Positions 52,884 through 61,180 of a stretch of DNA of 64,000 bases are shown here, piece by piece. The notes under the pieces are model-generated. The model saw nothing but the letters and a program-made list of their open reading frames with translations, did not search any database and was not told the DNA's origin. Origin of the DNA: Pseudomonas putida S13.1.2. GTDB taxonomy: Bacteria > Pseudomonadota > Gammaproteobacteria > Pseudomonadales > Pseudomonadaceae. The stretch is taken from contig NZ_CP010979.1 in NCBI RefSeq assembly GCF_000498395.2, forward strand, positions 1,612,001 through 1,676,000, read 5' to 3'. The translations under genes were made by a program, and so were the position numbers. How positions within the stretch are numbered: position 1 is the stretch's first letter; every line of letters begins with the position of its first letter.

Positions 52884-54254
52884 ATGCACGCCAACAATCA
52901 CAATCCTGCTGCGCCTGATATCCGTAACCTGACCAATCGCCAACGGATCCGCGCCATTCTCGGCGCCTGTTCCGGAAACCTGGTGGAGTGGTACGACTTC
53001 TTCATCTACGCCTACACCTCAATCTACTTCGCCGCGCTTTTTTTCCCTCAGGGCGACCAGACCACACAACTTTTGGCAACGGCCGGCATTTTTGCTGTCG
53101 GCTTCTTCATGCGCCCCCTGGGCGGGTGGATTTTCGGTTACCTCGCTGACACGCGTGGCCGCAAGTTTTCCATGATCATCTCCGTCTTTCTGATGTGTGG
53201 GGGCTCGCTGATGATCGCGGTGGTGCCCACCTACGAAACCATTGGCATGGCCGCGCCGGTTCTGTTGCTGATTGCCCGCTTGATGCAGGGCCTTTCGGTA
53301 GGGGCTGAATACGGTACCGGTGCTACCTACATCAGCGAGATTTCCAGTACAGGCAAGCGCTGCTTCTTTGGCTCGTTCCAGTACTTCACGATCATTGCCG
53401 GGCAACTGCTGGCATTGCTGACTGTGGTTGTGCTGCAGAACCTGCTGCCCATCGAAGAACTCAAGGCCTGGGGCTGGAGGATTCCATTCTTCATTGGTGC
53501 AGTGAGTGCGCTGGTGGTGGTCTACCTTCGCCGCTCGATGCTTGAAACGGCAAGTCACCAAGGCGCCAAACACAAGGAAGCGGGCTCGATAAAAGCGCTG
53601 ATGAAGCACAAGAAAGCCGTGCTGCTGACAATTGCCATCACTGCGGGTTGCTCGCTGCACTTTTATACATTCTCCACCTACATGCAGAAATACCTGGTGG
53701 TTTCGGCGGGCTTCGATGCGTCGACCGTGAGCTTCATCATGACAGCCGCGCTGGTGGTGTTCATGTGCCTTCAGCCGGTGTTCGGGATGATGGCTGACAG
53801 GATTGGTTCGCGAAACAGCATGATTGCCTTTGGCCTGCTGTCGAGCCTGTTGATCGTACCGTTGCTCACGGGGCTCAAGAGCGTCAACAACCCGTACGAA
53901 GCCTTCGCGCTGGTCATGCTGGGCCTCCTGATTGCAGCGTTCTATACGCCGGTCACCGGCGTGCTGAAGGCAGACCTGTACCCCGCCACGGTCCGCGCGC
54001 TGGGGGTAGGGCTGCCCTATGCCTTGGGCAACGCGTTGTGTGGGGGTACTGCCGAGTACGTAGCGCTGTCCCTGCGCGGCGCGGGCGTGGAGTCGTATTT
54101 CTACTACTACGTGGCGGCGATGAGCGTCATTACCCTGATTGCCGCCGTGCTCATGCCCGATCTACGCAAGCACGGTTACCTCGACGGCACGGGGGCTGTG
54201 GAGGAAAACACTGGCTTGCGTCTTGGGGCTGATTATTCGAATGCACGAAGCTGA
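52884..54254 (+). CDS. MHS family MFS permease (copy B)
   Basis: 456 aa, CTGGAG before ATG 52884. GNLVEWYDFFIYAYTSIYFAALFFP, GGWIFGYLADTRGRK and LMQGLSVGAEYGTG are the same as in the permease at 38362, and similarity runs through the C-terminus (LMPDLRKHGYLDG). Probably a duplicated transporter for the same or a related acid. A strong hairpin follows. Confidence 0.88.
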   Translation: MHANNHNPAAPDIRNLTNRQRIRAILGACSGNLVEWYDFFIYAYTSIYFAALFFPQGDQTTQLLATAGIFAVGFFMRPLGGWIFGYLADTRGRKFSMIISVFLMCGGSLMIAVVPTYETIGMAAPVLLLIARLMQGLSVGAEYGTGATYISEISSTGKRCFFGSFQYFTIIAGQLLALLTVVVLQNLLPIEELKAWGWRIPFFIGAVSALVVVYLRRSMLETASHQGAKHKEAGSIKALMKHKKAVLLTIAITAGCSLHFYTFSTYMQKYLVVSAGFDASTVSFIMTAALVVFMCLQPVFGMMADRIGSRNSMIAFGLLSSLLIVPLLTGLKSVNNPYEAFALVMLGLLIAAFYTPVTGVLKADLYPATVRALGVGLPYALGNALCGGTAEYVALSLRGAGVESYFYYYVAAMSVITLIAAVLMPDLRKHGYLDGTGAVEENTGLRLGADYSNARS

Positions 54255-54262
54255 AACCAAGC

Positions 54263-54287
54263 CCAGGCAACCACTACGGTTGCCTGG
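54263..54287. terminator. Hairpin terminator between convergent genes
   Basis: A perfect 10-bp stem (CCAGGCAACC with GGTTGCCTGG) over a 5-nt loop stands between the MHS stop and the convergent AGCS stop. T runs are poor on both sides, but the place and stem fit a bidirectional terminator. Confidence 0.6.
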
Positions 54288-54299
54288 CAATCCTGCTCA

Positions 54300-55754
54300 T
54301 CAAGATATTTTTGGTGGCTCAGGTTCGAGTACACCCAGCCCCTGATCTTTATCGACCTGCTCTGGAGCATTGCTCCAGATGGTCCTGTCTATGTTGAGGT
54401 CGTGGAAGGCACTGGCGGTGAGAACCGGCTCGGCAACGCCGGCTTTGCGCTGTGCGTCATAATCTGCGAGCAGTCGCAGGCCAACTCGGCATAGCAGGAC
54501 CAGGGCGATGAGGTTCACCAGCGCAGAAAGGGTCATGGTGATGTCGGCGAAGGCAAACACTGTACTCAGATCTTGAACCGAGCCCCAGAGAATCAAGGCC
54601 AGTACCAGGGCGCGATAGCTCAGCAGCGCCTTGCGGTTCTTGCCCAGAATAAACCTCAGGTTGTTTTCGCCCAGGTAGTAGTTGTAGAGAATCGAGGTGA
54701 ACACGAACAACGCAAGTGCAACGCTGATGAAGCTGCGGCCCCAGTCACCGACCACTGCGGCAAGCGAGTTCTGCGTCAGCACGATGCCGTCACCCGCGAA
54801 ACCAGCGGTATAGAAGCCCGACAGCAAGATCAGCAAAGCGGTGCAGGTGCAGATGATGAACGTATCGAAAAACACGCTGAACGCCTGCACGACACCTTGT
54901 GAGACAGGGTGCCGAACTTCGGCCACCGCTGCGACGTTTGGTGCACTGCCCAGGCCAGCTTCGTTGGCGAATACGCCACGCTTCACACCCATCACGATTG
55001 CGCTGCCGATCAGGCCACCGAAGGCTTGATCGAGCCCGAACGCGCTTTTCACGATGGTCAACAGCATCAAGGGCACGTGATCAAATTGCAGCACAATCAC
55101 GTACAGGGTAACCGCTATGTAGGCCAGCGTTTTCACCGGTACCAGCAGGTCTGCCACCCTGGCGATGCGTTTGATGCCACCCATGAACACCAGCGCTAGC
55201 ACGGCGGCCAGGGCGATGCCGGAATAGGCGGGGTCAAAGCCAAAGGCATTTTGCAGTGAATGGGTTACCGCGTGTGACTGCAGGCCATTGAAGGAAAAAC
55301 CGAACGTGACGATCAACAGTACCGCCATCACCACGCCCAGCCATCGCTTGTTCAGCCCGTATTCCATATAGAACGACGGGCCGCCATGAAATTGGCCGCT
55401 GCCGTTGTGGCGCTTGTACAACTGCGCCAGGCTGCATTCGAACAATGTGGTGGCCATCCCGACCAGTGCGGTAACCCACATCCAGAACACCGCGCCAGGA
55501 CCGCCCAAGGTTACAGCCACGCCGACGCCGGCGATGTTACCCGCCCCGACACGGCCGGCCAGGCTGAGCATGAGGGCCTGGAAGGAACTGATTTGAGTCG
55601 AACTGCTGGTAAGGCTGTCCTTGAACACCTTGAACATGTGCAGGAAATAGCGAAGCTGCACAAACCGTGTCTTTACGGTGAAATAAGCGCCCAGTCCGAC
55701 GACCAGGACGATAAGCAGCTTTCCCGAGAGAAAGCCATTGATGGCTTCGAGCAT
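54300..55754 (-). CDS. Alanine/glycine:cation symporter (AGCS family)
   Basis: 484 aa. AGCS hallmark segments: VQLRYFLHMFKVF near residue 32, LAGRVGAGNIAGVGVAVTLGGPGAVFWMW (residues ~65-93), FANEAGLGSAPNVAA and NSLAAVVGDWG. Sodium-coupled uptake of alanine, glycine or related amino acids. It lies on the - strand between an MHS permease and an alpha/beta hydrolase, so an amino acid may be a substrate of the pathway, matching the aminotransferase downstream. Confidence 0.9.
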   Translation of the reverse strand: MLEAINGFLSGKLLIVLVVGLGAYFTVKTRFVQLRYFLHMFKVFKDSLTSSSTQISSFQALMLSLAGRVGAGNIAGVGVAVTLGGPGAVFWMWVTALVGMATTLFECSLAQLYKRHNGSGQFHGGPSFYMEYGLNKRWLGVVMAVLLIVTFGFSFNGLQSHAVTHSLQNAFGFDPAYSGIALAAVLALVFMGGIKRIARVADLLVPVKTLAYIAVTLYVIVLQFDHVPLMLLTIVKSAFGLDQAFGGLIGSAIVMGVKRGVFANEAGLGSAPNVAAVAEVRHPVSQGVVQAFSVFFDTFIICTCTALLILLSGFYTAGFAGDGIVLTQNSLAAVVGDWGRSFISVALALFVFTSILYNYYLGENNLRFILGKNRKALLSYRALVLALILWGSVQDLSTVFAFADITMTLSALVNLIALVLLCRVGLRLLADYDAQRKAGVAEPVLTASAFHDLNIDRTIWSNAPEQVDKDQGLGVLEPEPPKIS

Positions 55755-55761
55755 GACGCAA

Positions 55762-55777
55762 CCTCATTGTTATTATG
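55762..55777 (-). promoter_or_regulatory. Crc/Hfq-type CA motif, AGCS leader
   Basis: Read on the - strand, CATAATAACAATGAGG lies just before the AGCS start and covers its Shine-Dalgarno sequence (GAGG). Confidence 0.5.
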
Positions 55778-55840
55778 ACTGGGTGTGCGGGTACCCACGG
55801 CCGCAAGCAGCCGTGTAGGGGTTGGAGCCGGTGAACGGGG

Positions 55841-56650
55841 TCAGGCGCGGTCTTGCAGTGCCTTGATGTGCTGCCACATCAGCGCCGGGTTGGAGTACAT
55901 CGGGAAGTGGCCACAATCAGGGATGCACGCCAGTTGCACCCCTTGGGCAGCGATGTCGTCCAGATAGGAAAGGTGGGCGTTGGTTGCGCCGTACATGTAC
56001 TGGCGCGGGAAGGGTAGCGCCAGGAACTTCTCCATCAGACAGCCGTTATCTGACAGCTCAACCATGGACTCGAAGATGCCGCGCACCGCCCCGGTACGTA
56101 CTTTGTGCGCCAGGCTGGCCGCATAGAGTGCGCTGGCAGGATCGGCGGCAAGCCGGGTGCGCTCGATGAAGTCGCGGAAAAAGCCCAAATCGTCTTCGCG
56201 CGGGTGATCGTGGATCTGCCGGCTGAGGAAGCAATCTTCGGGCGCAATATTGCCCTCGATGTCGACAAAACTCAGCACTCGATCCGGGGCGGCATCAGCG
56301 AGCATCAGCCCGGTCAGGCCACCCATGGAGTGGCCGACCAGGTGAAATTGGTCGACGCCAAAATGTGCAAGTACGGCCTGGGCAGTCTTCACCAGCAAGG
56401 GGATGTTGATGCGGGCGAGGTCGGCGCATTCGGTTTCTCCGCAACCAGGCGCATCGTAGGCAATGAAGGGATGACCTTCGAATGCGGGCTGCAGCGTGAT
56501 GTCGGCATAGTCTTCTTTGGTAGAACCGAACCCATGCAGGAAGAGGATAGGTGCCTTGGGGCCGGAACGATGGATCACCGCCAGATCCAGCAGCACGCCG
56601 TCGATGTTCAACGGCAGTTTCTCGTGAGTGAAGCGAGCAAGGTTTGCCAC
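55841..56650 (-). CDS. Alpha/beta hydrolase
   Basis: 269 aa. Oxyanion motif LHGFGSTKED (about residues 38-47), nucleophile Ser in GHSMGG (about residue 108), acid Asp expected in the FVDIEGN region or later and His in PDCGHFPMY (about residue 248). Classic esterase/lactonase/haloperoxidase-like fold. 86 nt upstream of the AGCS gene on the same strand. It may open a lactone or amide, but no substrate can be named. Confidence 0.85.
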   Translation of the reverse strand: MANLARFTHEKLPLNIDGVLLDLAVIHRSGPKAPILFLHGFGSTKEDYADITLQPAFEGHPFIAYDAPGCGETECADLARINIPLLVKTAQAVLAHFGVDQFHLVGHSMGGLTGLMLADAAPDRVLSFVDIEGNIAPEDCFLSRQIHDHPREDDLGFFRDFIERTRLAADPASALYAASLAHKVRTGAVRGIFESMVELSDNGCLMEKFLALPFPRQYMYGATNAHLSYLDDIAAQGVQLACIPDCGHFPMYSNPALMWQHIKALQDRA

Positions 56651-56739
56651 GGTGGGAGCTCCTTTTACAGAGGCCCCAATGTCGGGCCCACCCTGAATTT
56701 TGTAAAATACGAAGCCGCGAACCCTGTCATATGCCCAGC

Positions 56740-57639
56740 CTATGACGCAAAAATCTGCTTGGCCTGGTCAATCATCGCATCCACCAAGGGATTGCCGTTA
56801 ACGCCGTGCCATGCCATGGCGGTGGTAACAACCTTCACTTCGGGCTGCAACGGCCGCACCAATACATTTCCAGGGGCAAGCTTGTCCATTGAGGTGGGCA
56901 CCAAAGCGATGCCCTGGCCACAACTGACGAACGCCACCTGCGCCGTGACAGAGCGGACCTGATGCACGATACGCGGCGCGAAGCCGCTGGCCTTGCATAG
57001 CCCCACCAGATAGTCGAAATACACCGGGCTGACGTCTCGTGAGGCCATCACCAGGGTTTCATCGGCAAGTGCCTTGAGCTCAATGGCTGCACTGGCGGCC
57101 AGTGGGTGATCCTTGGGCATCGCGACTGCCAGGCGATCCTCTGACAGCGGCATGGACTGCAGATGCCGGCCGAGGTTGCCTTCAAGGCGCGCAAACGCGA
57201 TGTCGATATCGCCGGCCTCAAGCGCGGGTATCGCCTCTGCGCTATCGATCTCTCGAACCGAAACCGTGACCAACGGGTGGTCTTGCTTGAACCGCTCGAT
57301 CAACTGGGGCAGCACATCGATCATGGCCGAGGTGATCGCCCCGATGGTCACCACGCCGGCGTGGCCGGCGACGGCCTCGTGAACCGCCAACTCCAGCCGC
57401 TCCAGCTGATCAGCAAACTTGCGCACAGCGGGGAGAATTGCAGCCCCGGCGGCAGTGAGCTGAGCGCCACGGCGAGAGCGGGTGAACAGTTGAATGCGAA
57501 GGGACTGTTCAAGCGCCTGGATCTGCTCAGTCAACGGCGGCTGTGACATGCCCAGCCGCTTGGCCGCGCGGCTGAAGTTCTGGTCCTCGGCAACGGCCAG
57601 GAACAGCCACAGGTGACGTATCAAACGAAAGTTGATCAC
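56740..57639 (-). CDS. LysR family regulator
   Basis: 299 aa. HTH: LFLAVAEDQNFSRAAKRLGMSQPPLTEQIQALEQSLRIQLFTRSRRGAQLT, as in CatR/BenM-like regulators. Divergent from the RraA copy 3 operon, with 107 bp between. It likely controls the RraA-RraA-RraA-aminotransferase operon in response to a pathway acid. Confidence 0.87.
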   Translation of the reverse strand: MINFRLIRHLWLFLAVAEDQNFSRAAKRLGMSQPPLTEQIQALEQSLRIQLFTRSRRGAQLTAAGAAILPAVRKFADQLERLELAVHEAVAGHAGVVTIGAITSAMIDVLPQLIERFKQDHPLVTVSVREIDSAEAIPALEAGDIDIAFARLEGNLGRHLQSMPLSEDRLAVAMPKDHPLAASAAIELKALADETLVMASRDVSPVYFDYLVGLCKASGFAPRIVHQVRSVTAQVAFVSCGQGIALVPTSMDKLAPGNVLVRPLQPEVKVVTTAMAWHGVNGNPLVDAMIDQAKQIFAS

Positions 57640-57746
57640 GGCATTCTTCCATAGGTTTGGGATATGACAAGCTTAGCTTCTTCGTAATATACGTATCAAA
57701 TGCCCGCGCAGATACTCAAGCCTCACTTACAAGAGGCCTGCAACCG
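57640..57746. promoter_or_regulatory. Divergent promoter region with ATACGTAT palindrome
   Basis: The gap between the LysR gene and RraA copy 3 contains the palindrome ATACGTAT (57689-57696) inside an AT-rich stretch (gtaatatacgtatcaaat), a plausible LysR operator. Confidence 0.45.
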
Positions 57747-58409
57747 ATGAGCTTGAAAGCCCCGCTTGAGCGCCTGGCTGTGCTCGATACCAATACGGTG
57801 TCGGACGCGCTGGACTTCCTCCAACTGCCTGGAGCCACCAACGGCCTGATGCCGCTCTGGAACTGCCCGAAGATTGTTGGCCGAGCCAGCACGGTGCAGC
57901 TGGGGCCAAAGCAGGACGTGGCACCCACCGTTCACCTGATTACCCCAGTCATCGAGCAGATCACCACCGATGACCGCGTGCTGGTCATTGCGGGTGGCGT
58001 TGACGGTATTTCCAGCTGGGGCGACATCTTGGCCAACGCCGCCCGGCGCAAAGGCATCCGTGGCTCGATCATCGATGGCTTCAGCCGCGACATCTGCGGC
58101 AGTGCCGACATCGGCTACCCGGTCTACGGCCGTGGCGTGACCATGATCAGCGCGCGCAACAGGCTCATCCAGATCGACGCGGCTGTCACCGTTCGCATGG
58201 CTGGCGTTGACGTGGATGAAGGCGACTACGTGATTGCCGACGCATGCGGCACCGTTTTCGTCCCGGCCGGTGCCATCGAGAAGGTGCTTGACCTGGCCGA
58301 GCGTATCGACCGTCGCCAGGCCGGCATGGTGGACGCCGTCCGCGCAGGCCGTTCGGTCGAGGAAGTGATGCACGACACCCAATTCGAAGCCATCAAGGTG
58401 GAGCACTGA
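57747..58409 (+). CDS. RraA family protein (aldolase-like), copy 3
   Basis: 220 aa from ATG 57747 (AAGAGG upstream). LDTNTVSDALDFLQLPG, SSWGDILANAARRKG and IDGFSRDICGSADIG show the RraA/HMG-aldolase fold with the Arg-Asp pair. The sequence is clearly different from copies 2 and 4. First gene of a four-gene operon; the next start is 1 nt after its stop. Confidence 0.83.
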   Translation: MSLKAPLERLAVLDTNTVSDALDFLQLPGATNGLMPLWNCPKIVGRASTVQLGPKQDVAPTVHLITPVIEQITTDDRVLVIAGGVDGISSWGDILANAARRKGIRGSIIDGFSRDICGSADIGYPVYGRGVTMISARNRLIQIDAAVTVRMAGVDVDEGDYVIADACGTVFVPAGAIEKVLDLAERIDRRQAGMVDAVRAGRSVEEVMHDTQFEAIKVEH

Positions 58410-58410
58410 T

Positions 58411-59076
58411 ATGAGCCTTTCTGATAAAGACCTGGTCGCCTTGTTCCAAGGCCTGGATACCCCGGGGGTGTCCGACGCGATGGACAAGCTGGGCCTTCCC
58501 GGTCAGGCCTTTGGTATCGCGCCGCTGGCCAACTACAGCCAGGTCGTGGTCGGCCCGGCCTTCACTGTCCAGTACGTCAGTGCAAGTACACCGCCAGGCA
58601 CCGTGGGTGACTTCATTGATGAAGTAGCACCCGGCGACGTTGTGGTCATCGCCAACGAAGGCCGTACCGATTGCACGGTGTGGGGCGATATCATGACCCA
58701 GTACGCCCTGGCCCGCGGTATTGCCGGCACGGTCATTGATGGTGTCTGCCGCGATGTGAACAAGGCGCTGGGCGAAGGCTACCCGCTGTTCAGCAAAGGC
58801 CGCTTCATGCGTACCGGCAAGGACCGCGTCGAGGTCGTGGCCGTCAACCAGCCGGTGTCGGTTGGCCATGCCCGGGTTTGTGCTCGGGACATCGTCGTCG
58901 CTGACGCCAATGGTGTCGTCATTGTCCCGCGTGACCGTGCCCAGGAAGTTGCTGAAACGGCACGTCGCATCGAACACGTCGAAGCGCAAATCCGCGAACA
59001 GATTGCCACTGGCAAAAGCCTCAAAGAGGCTCGTGCCGCCCTCGGTTACCACTCCCTGCAGAGCAAGCAATCATGA
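58411..59076 (+). CDS. RraA family protein (aldolase-like), copy 4
   Basis: 221 aa, ATG 58411 with GGTGGAG upstream. Very close to copy 2 (37488): GLDTPGVSDAMDKLGLPG, GRTDCTVWGDIMTQYA, VIDGVCRDVNKALG and GRFMRTGKDRVEV are shared. The Arg-Asp pair is kept, so both should be catalytic. Overlaps copy 5 by ATGA. RraA-family proteins form trimers; mixed trimers between copies 3, 4 and 5 are possible. Confidence 0.84.
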   Translation: MSLSDKDLVALFQGLDTPGVSDAMDKLGLPGQAFGIAPLANYSQVVVGPAFTVQYVSASTPPGTVGDFIDEVAPGDVVVIANEGRTDCTVWGDIMTQYALARGIAGTVIDGVCRDVNKALGEGYPLFSKGRFMRTGKDRVEVVAVNQPVSVGHARVCARDIVVADANGVVIVPRDRAQEVAETARRIEHVEAQIREQIATGKSLKEARAALGYHSLQSKQS

Positions 59077-59702
59077 GCCTTCCACACGATTACCAGAACA
59101 TTGCAAAGGTCCTGGGCACCTCCACCCTGTACGAGGCGTCCGGGCTGCCGTGCGCGGTCGACCGCGAGATCCGCGCTGTCTGGAAAGGCGCATTCATCGC
59201 CGCGCCGGCTTACCCGCTGCAGTGTTCACCAGGTGACAACCTGGGCCTGCACCTGGCCGTGGCCAAAGCGCCGCGCGGCAGCGTGCTGGTGTGTGATACC
59301 GCCGACTTCGTCGCCGGCTATTGGGGTGAGGTGCTCACGGTGGCGGCGGAAACGGCAGGCATCGTTGGCCTGGTGATCAACGGTGGTGTGCGCGACATCG
59401 CCGCGCTCGAAGCACATGGTTTCCCTGTATTTGCGCGTGGCATCTCTGTCAAAGGCACCGTCAAGGCCACCACGCCTTCGGTCGGCAAGCCGTTCGATTT
59501 CAGCGGTGCGCAGGTCAGCGCCGGCGATCTGGTCGTCGCGGACGAGGATGGTGTGATCATCATCCCGGCCAATGCCGTTGAACATACCCTGCGGGAGGGG
59601 CAGAAGCGCGCGGACAAAGAGGCCGTTTTCATGGGCAAGCTACGCGAAGGCAAAACCACCATGGACCTGATGGGCCTCTCCCACCCGGAGGAGCACGCGT
59701 GA
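59073..59702 (+). CDS. RraA family protein (HMG aldolase-like), copy 5
   Basis: 209 aa. TLYEASGLPCAVDREIR, GDNLGLHLAVAKAPRGSVLVCD, GEVLTVAAETAGIVGLVINGGVRDIAALE. The NGGVRD motif and length resemble characterised HMG/CHA aldolases of P. putida more closely than the other copies do. Probably the main pyruvate-releasing aldolase. Start in the stop of copy 4 and stop in the start of the aminotransferase. Confidence 0.84.
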   Translation: MSLPHDYQNIAKVLGTSTLYEASGLPCAVDREIRAVWKGAFIAAPAYPLQCSPGDNLGLHLAVAKAPRGSVLVCDTADFVAGYWGEVLTVAAETAGIVGLVINGGVRDIAALEAHGFPVFARGISVKGTVKATTPSVGKPFDFSGAQVSAGDLVVADEDGVIIIPANAVEHTLREGQKRADKEAVFMGKLREGKTTMDLMGLSHPEEHA

Positions 59703-60907
59703 GCCTGGCAACGCTGAACCGTCGCCTGGAGGCTGCCAAGCCTTCGGCGACCTACAAGATCATCGACCGCGTCGCTGCGCGCCGCGCAGACGGGGCGAAG
59801 ATCATATCGCTTTGCGCGGGTGAGCCCGACTTCGATACGCCGGAGCACATCCGTACTGCGGCCATCAGTGCGATCAACAGTGGCCAAACCCGTTACACCC
59901 AGGTAGCCGGCCTTCGCACGCTGCGTGAAGCCATCGCACGCAAATACCAGCGTGAGAATGGTCTTGATGTCAGCTGGCAGGACACGCTGGTGTGCAGTGG
60001 CGGCAAGCAGGTCATCTTCAATGCCCTGGCCGCAACCCTGAACGAAGGCGACGAGGTTGTGATCCCAGCGCCATACTGGGTCAGCTATCCAGAAATGGTT
60101 GAACTGTGCGGTGGCGAGTCGCGGATCGTCGCTTGTGGCGCCGAGTCGGGCTTCAAGCTGACCCCGCAAGCGCTGGCCGAAGCCATCGGGCCGAAAACCC
60201 GCTGGCTGATCCTGAACTCACCGTCCAACCCCACAGGCGCCGTGTACGACCGCGACGAATTGCAGGCTCTGGCTGAGGTGTTGCTGGCCCATCCGCAGGT
60301 ACTTATTCTGGCGGACGATATCTATGAGCACCTGATATTCGACGGCCGTGACTTCCTCACGCTTGCCCAGGTTGAACCACGCCTGGCTGCGCGGACACTG
60401 ACCATGAACGGCGTGTCGAAGGCCTACGCCATGACGGGTTGGCGGATCGGGTTCGCCACCGGTCCTCGCTGGCTGCTTGAGGCGATGGAAAAGCTTCAGG
60501 GTCAGCAGACCTCGGGTGCGTGTTCCATCTCGCAGCACGCTGCAATCGCAGCCCTGGACGGTCCGAAAGACTTCATCGCCCACAGCCGCGAAGTATTCCA
60601 GCGGCGCCGCGATTTCATGGTCGACCTGCTCAACCAGGCGCCGGGCATCAGTTGTGAGGTGCCAGGCGGGGCTTTCTACGCTTTTACCGACTGCTCTGGG
60701 CTGATCGGCAAGCGCTCACCTGCTGGGCGCGAATTGGTCAATGACGAGGCTGTGGCCCTGGCGTTGCTGGAGGAGGCCAATGTTGCAGTCGTTCAGGGCA
60801 GTGCTTTTGGTCTTTCAGGGTATCTGCGCATTGCTTATGCGCTGGATGACGAGTCGCTGCGTGCGGCTTGCCAGGCCATTCACCGCTTCTGTGAGGACGC
60901 ACGGTAG
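59699..60907 (+). CDS. Class I/II pyridoxal-phosphate aminotransferase
   Basis: 402 aa from GTG 59699 (GGAGGAGC upstream). Aspartate aminotransferase fold: CAGEPDFDTPEHI, LNSPSNPTGAVYDR, ILADDIYEHLIFDG and the PLP-lysine segment GVSKAYAMTGWRIGFATGP (Lys near residue 241), with the substrate-carboxylate Arg in SGYLRIAYALDDE. Likely converts a dicarboxylic amino acid to the 2-oxo acid. In one operon with three RraA aldolases, that oxo acid could be a 4-hydroxy-2-oxo acid. Confidence 0.88.
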   Translation: MSLATLNRRLEAAKPSATYKIIDRVAARRADGAKIISLCAGEPDFDTPEHIRTAAISAINSGQTRYTQVAGLRTLREAIARKYQRENGLDVSWQDTLVCSGGKQVIFNALAATLNEGDEVVIPAPYWVSYPEMVELCGGESRIVACGAESGFKLTPQALAEAIGPKTRWLILNSPSNPTGAVYDRDELQALAEVLLAHPQVLILADDIYEHLIFDGRDFLTLAQVEPRLAARTLTMNGVSKAYAMTGWRIGFATGPRWLLEAMEKLQGQQTSGACSISQHAAIAALDGPKDFIAHSREVFQRRRDFMVDLLNQAPGISCEVPGGAFYAFTDCSGLIGKRSPAGRELVNDEAVALALLEEANVAVVQGSAFGLSGYLRIAYALDDESLRAACQAIHRFCEDAR

Positions 60908-60936
60908 GTATATCGCCTCGCTGAAGTAGGGCACCG

Positions 60937-60995
60937 AAAGGCTGCACTTCCTCAATTGCATACGTGCGATGAAGGGAGTGCAGCCTTTTTGTTTG
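60937..60995 (+). terminator. Rho-independent terminator after the aminotransferase
   Basis: 12-bp stem GGCTGCACTTCC (60940-60951) with GGGAGTGCAGCC (60974-60985), one wobble, extended by AAA/TTT pairs, then a T5 run. Strong terminator that ends the RraA operon. The following ~180 bp to 61177 are AT-rich and hold the direct repeats. Confidence 0.85.
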
Positions 60996-61077
60996 GACGC
61001 AGCCAATGTCCGCTCTGGATAGGTGCTGACAAGTTATCCAATGACTCAAAAAGAAGCAGAAACACGAGCTATTTGAA

Positions 61078-61133
61078 AAGTTTTTTCTATCAAAGATGGG
61101 TAAAAAAACTCGTTTGCCTAAGTTTTTTCTATC
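61078..61133 (+). repeat. 14-bp direct repeat, possible operator
   Basis: AAGTTTTTTCTATC occurs at 61078-61091 and 61120-61133, start to start 42 bp, about four helical turns. Both copies are followed by a similar (A/G)A(A/T)GA. Lies 45 bp before the EthD-like start. Confidence 0.55.
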
Positions 61134-61166
61134 GATGAACATAGCCACAAGGTCAAGCCACCCTGA

Positions 61167-61180
61167 GGAAAATAACAATG
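61167..61180 (+). promoter_or_regulatory. Crc/Hfq-type CA motif at EthD-like start
   Basis: AGGAAAATAACAATG (from 61166) covers the RBS and the start codon. Confidence 0.45.
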
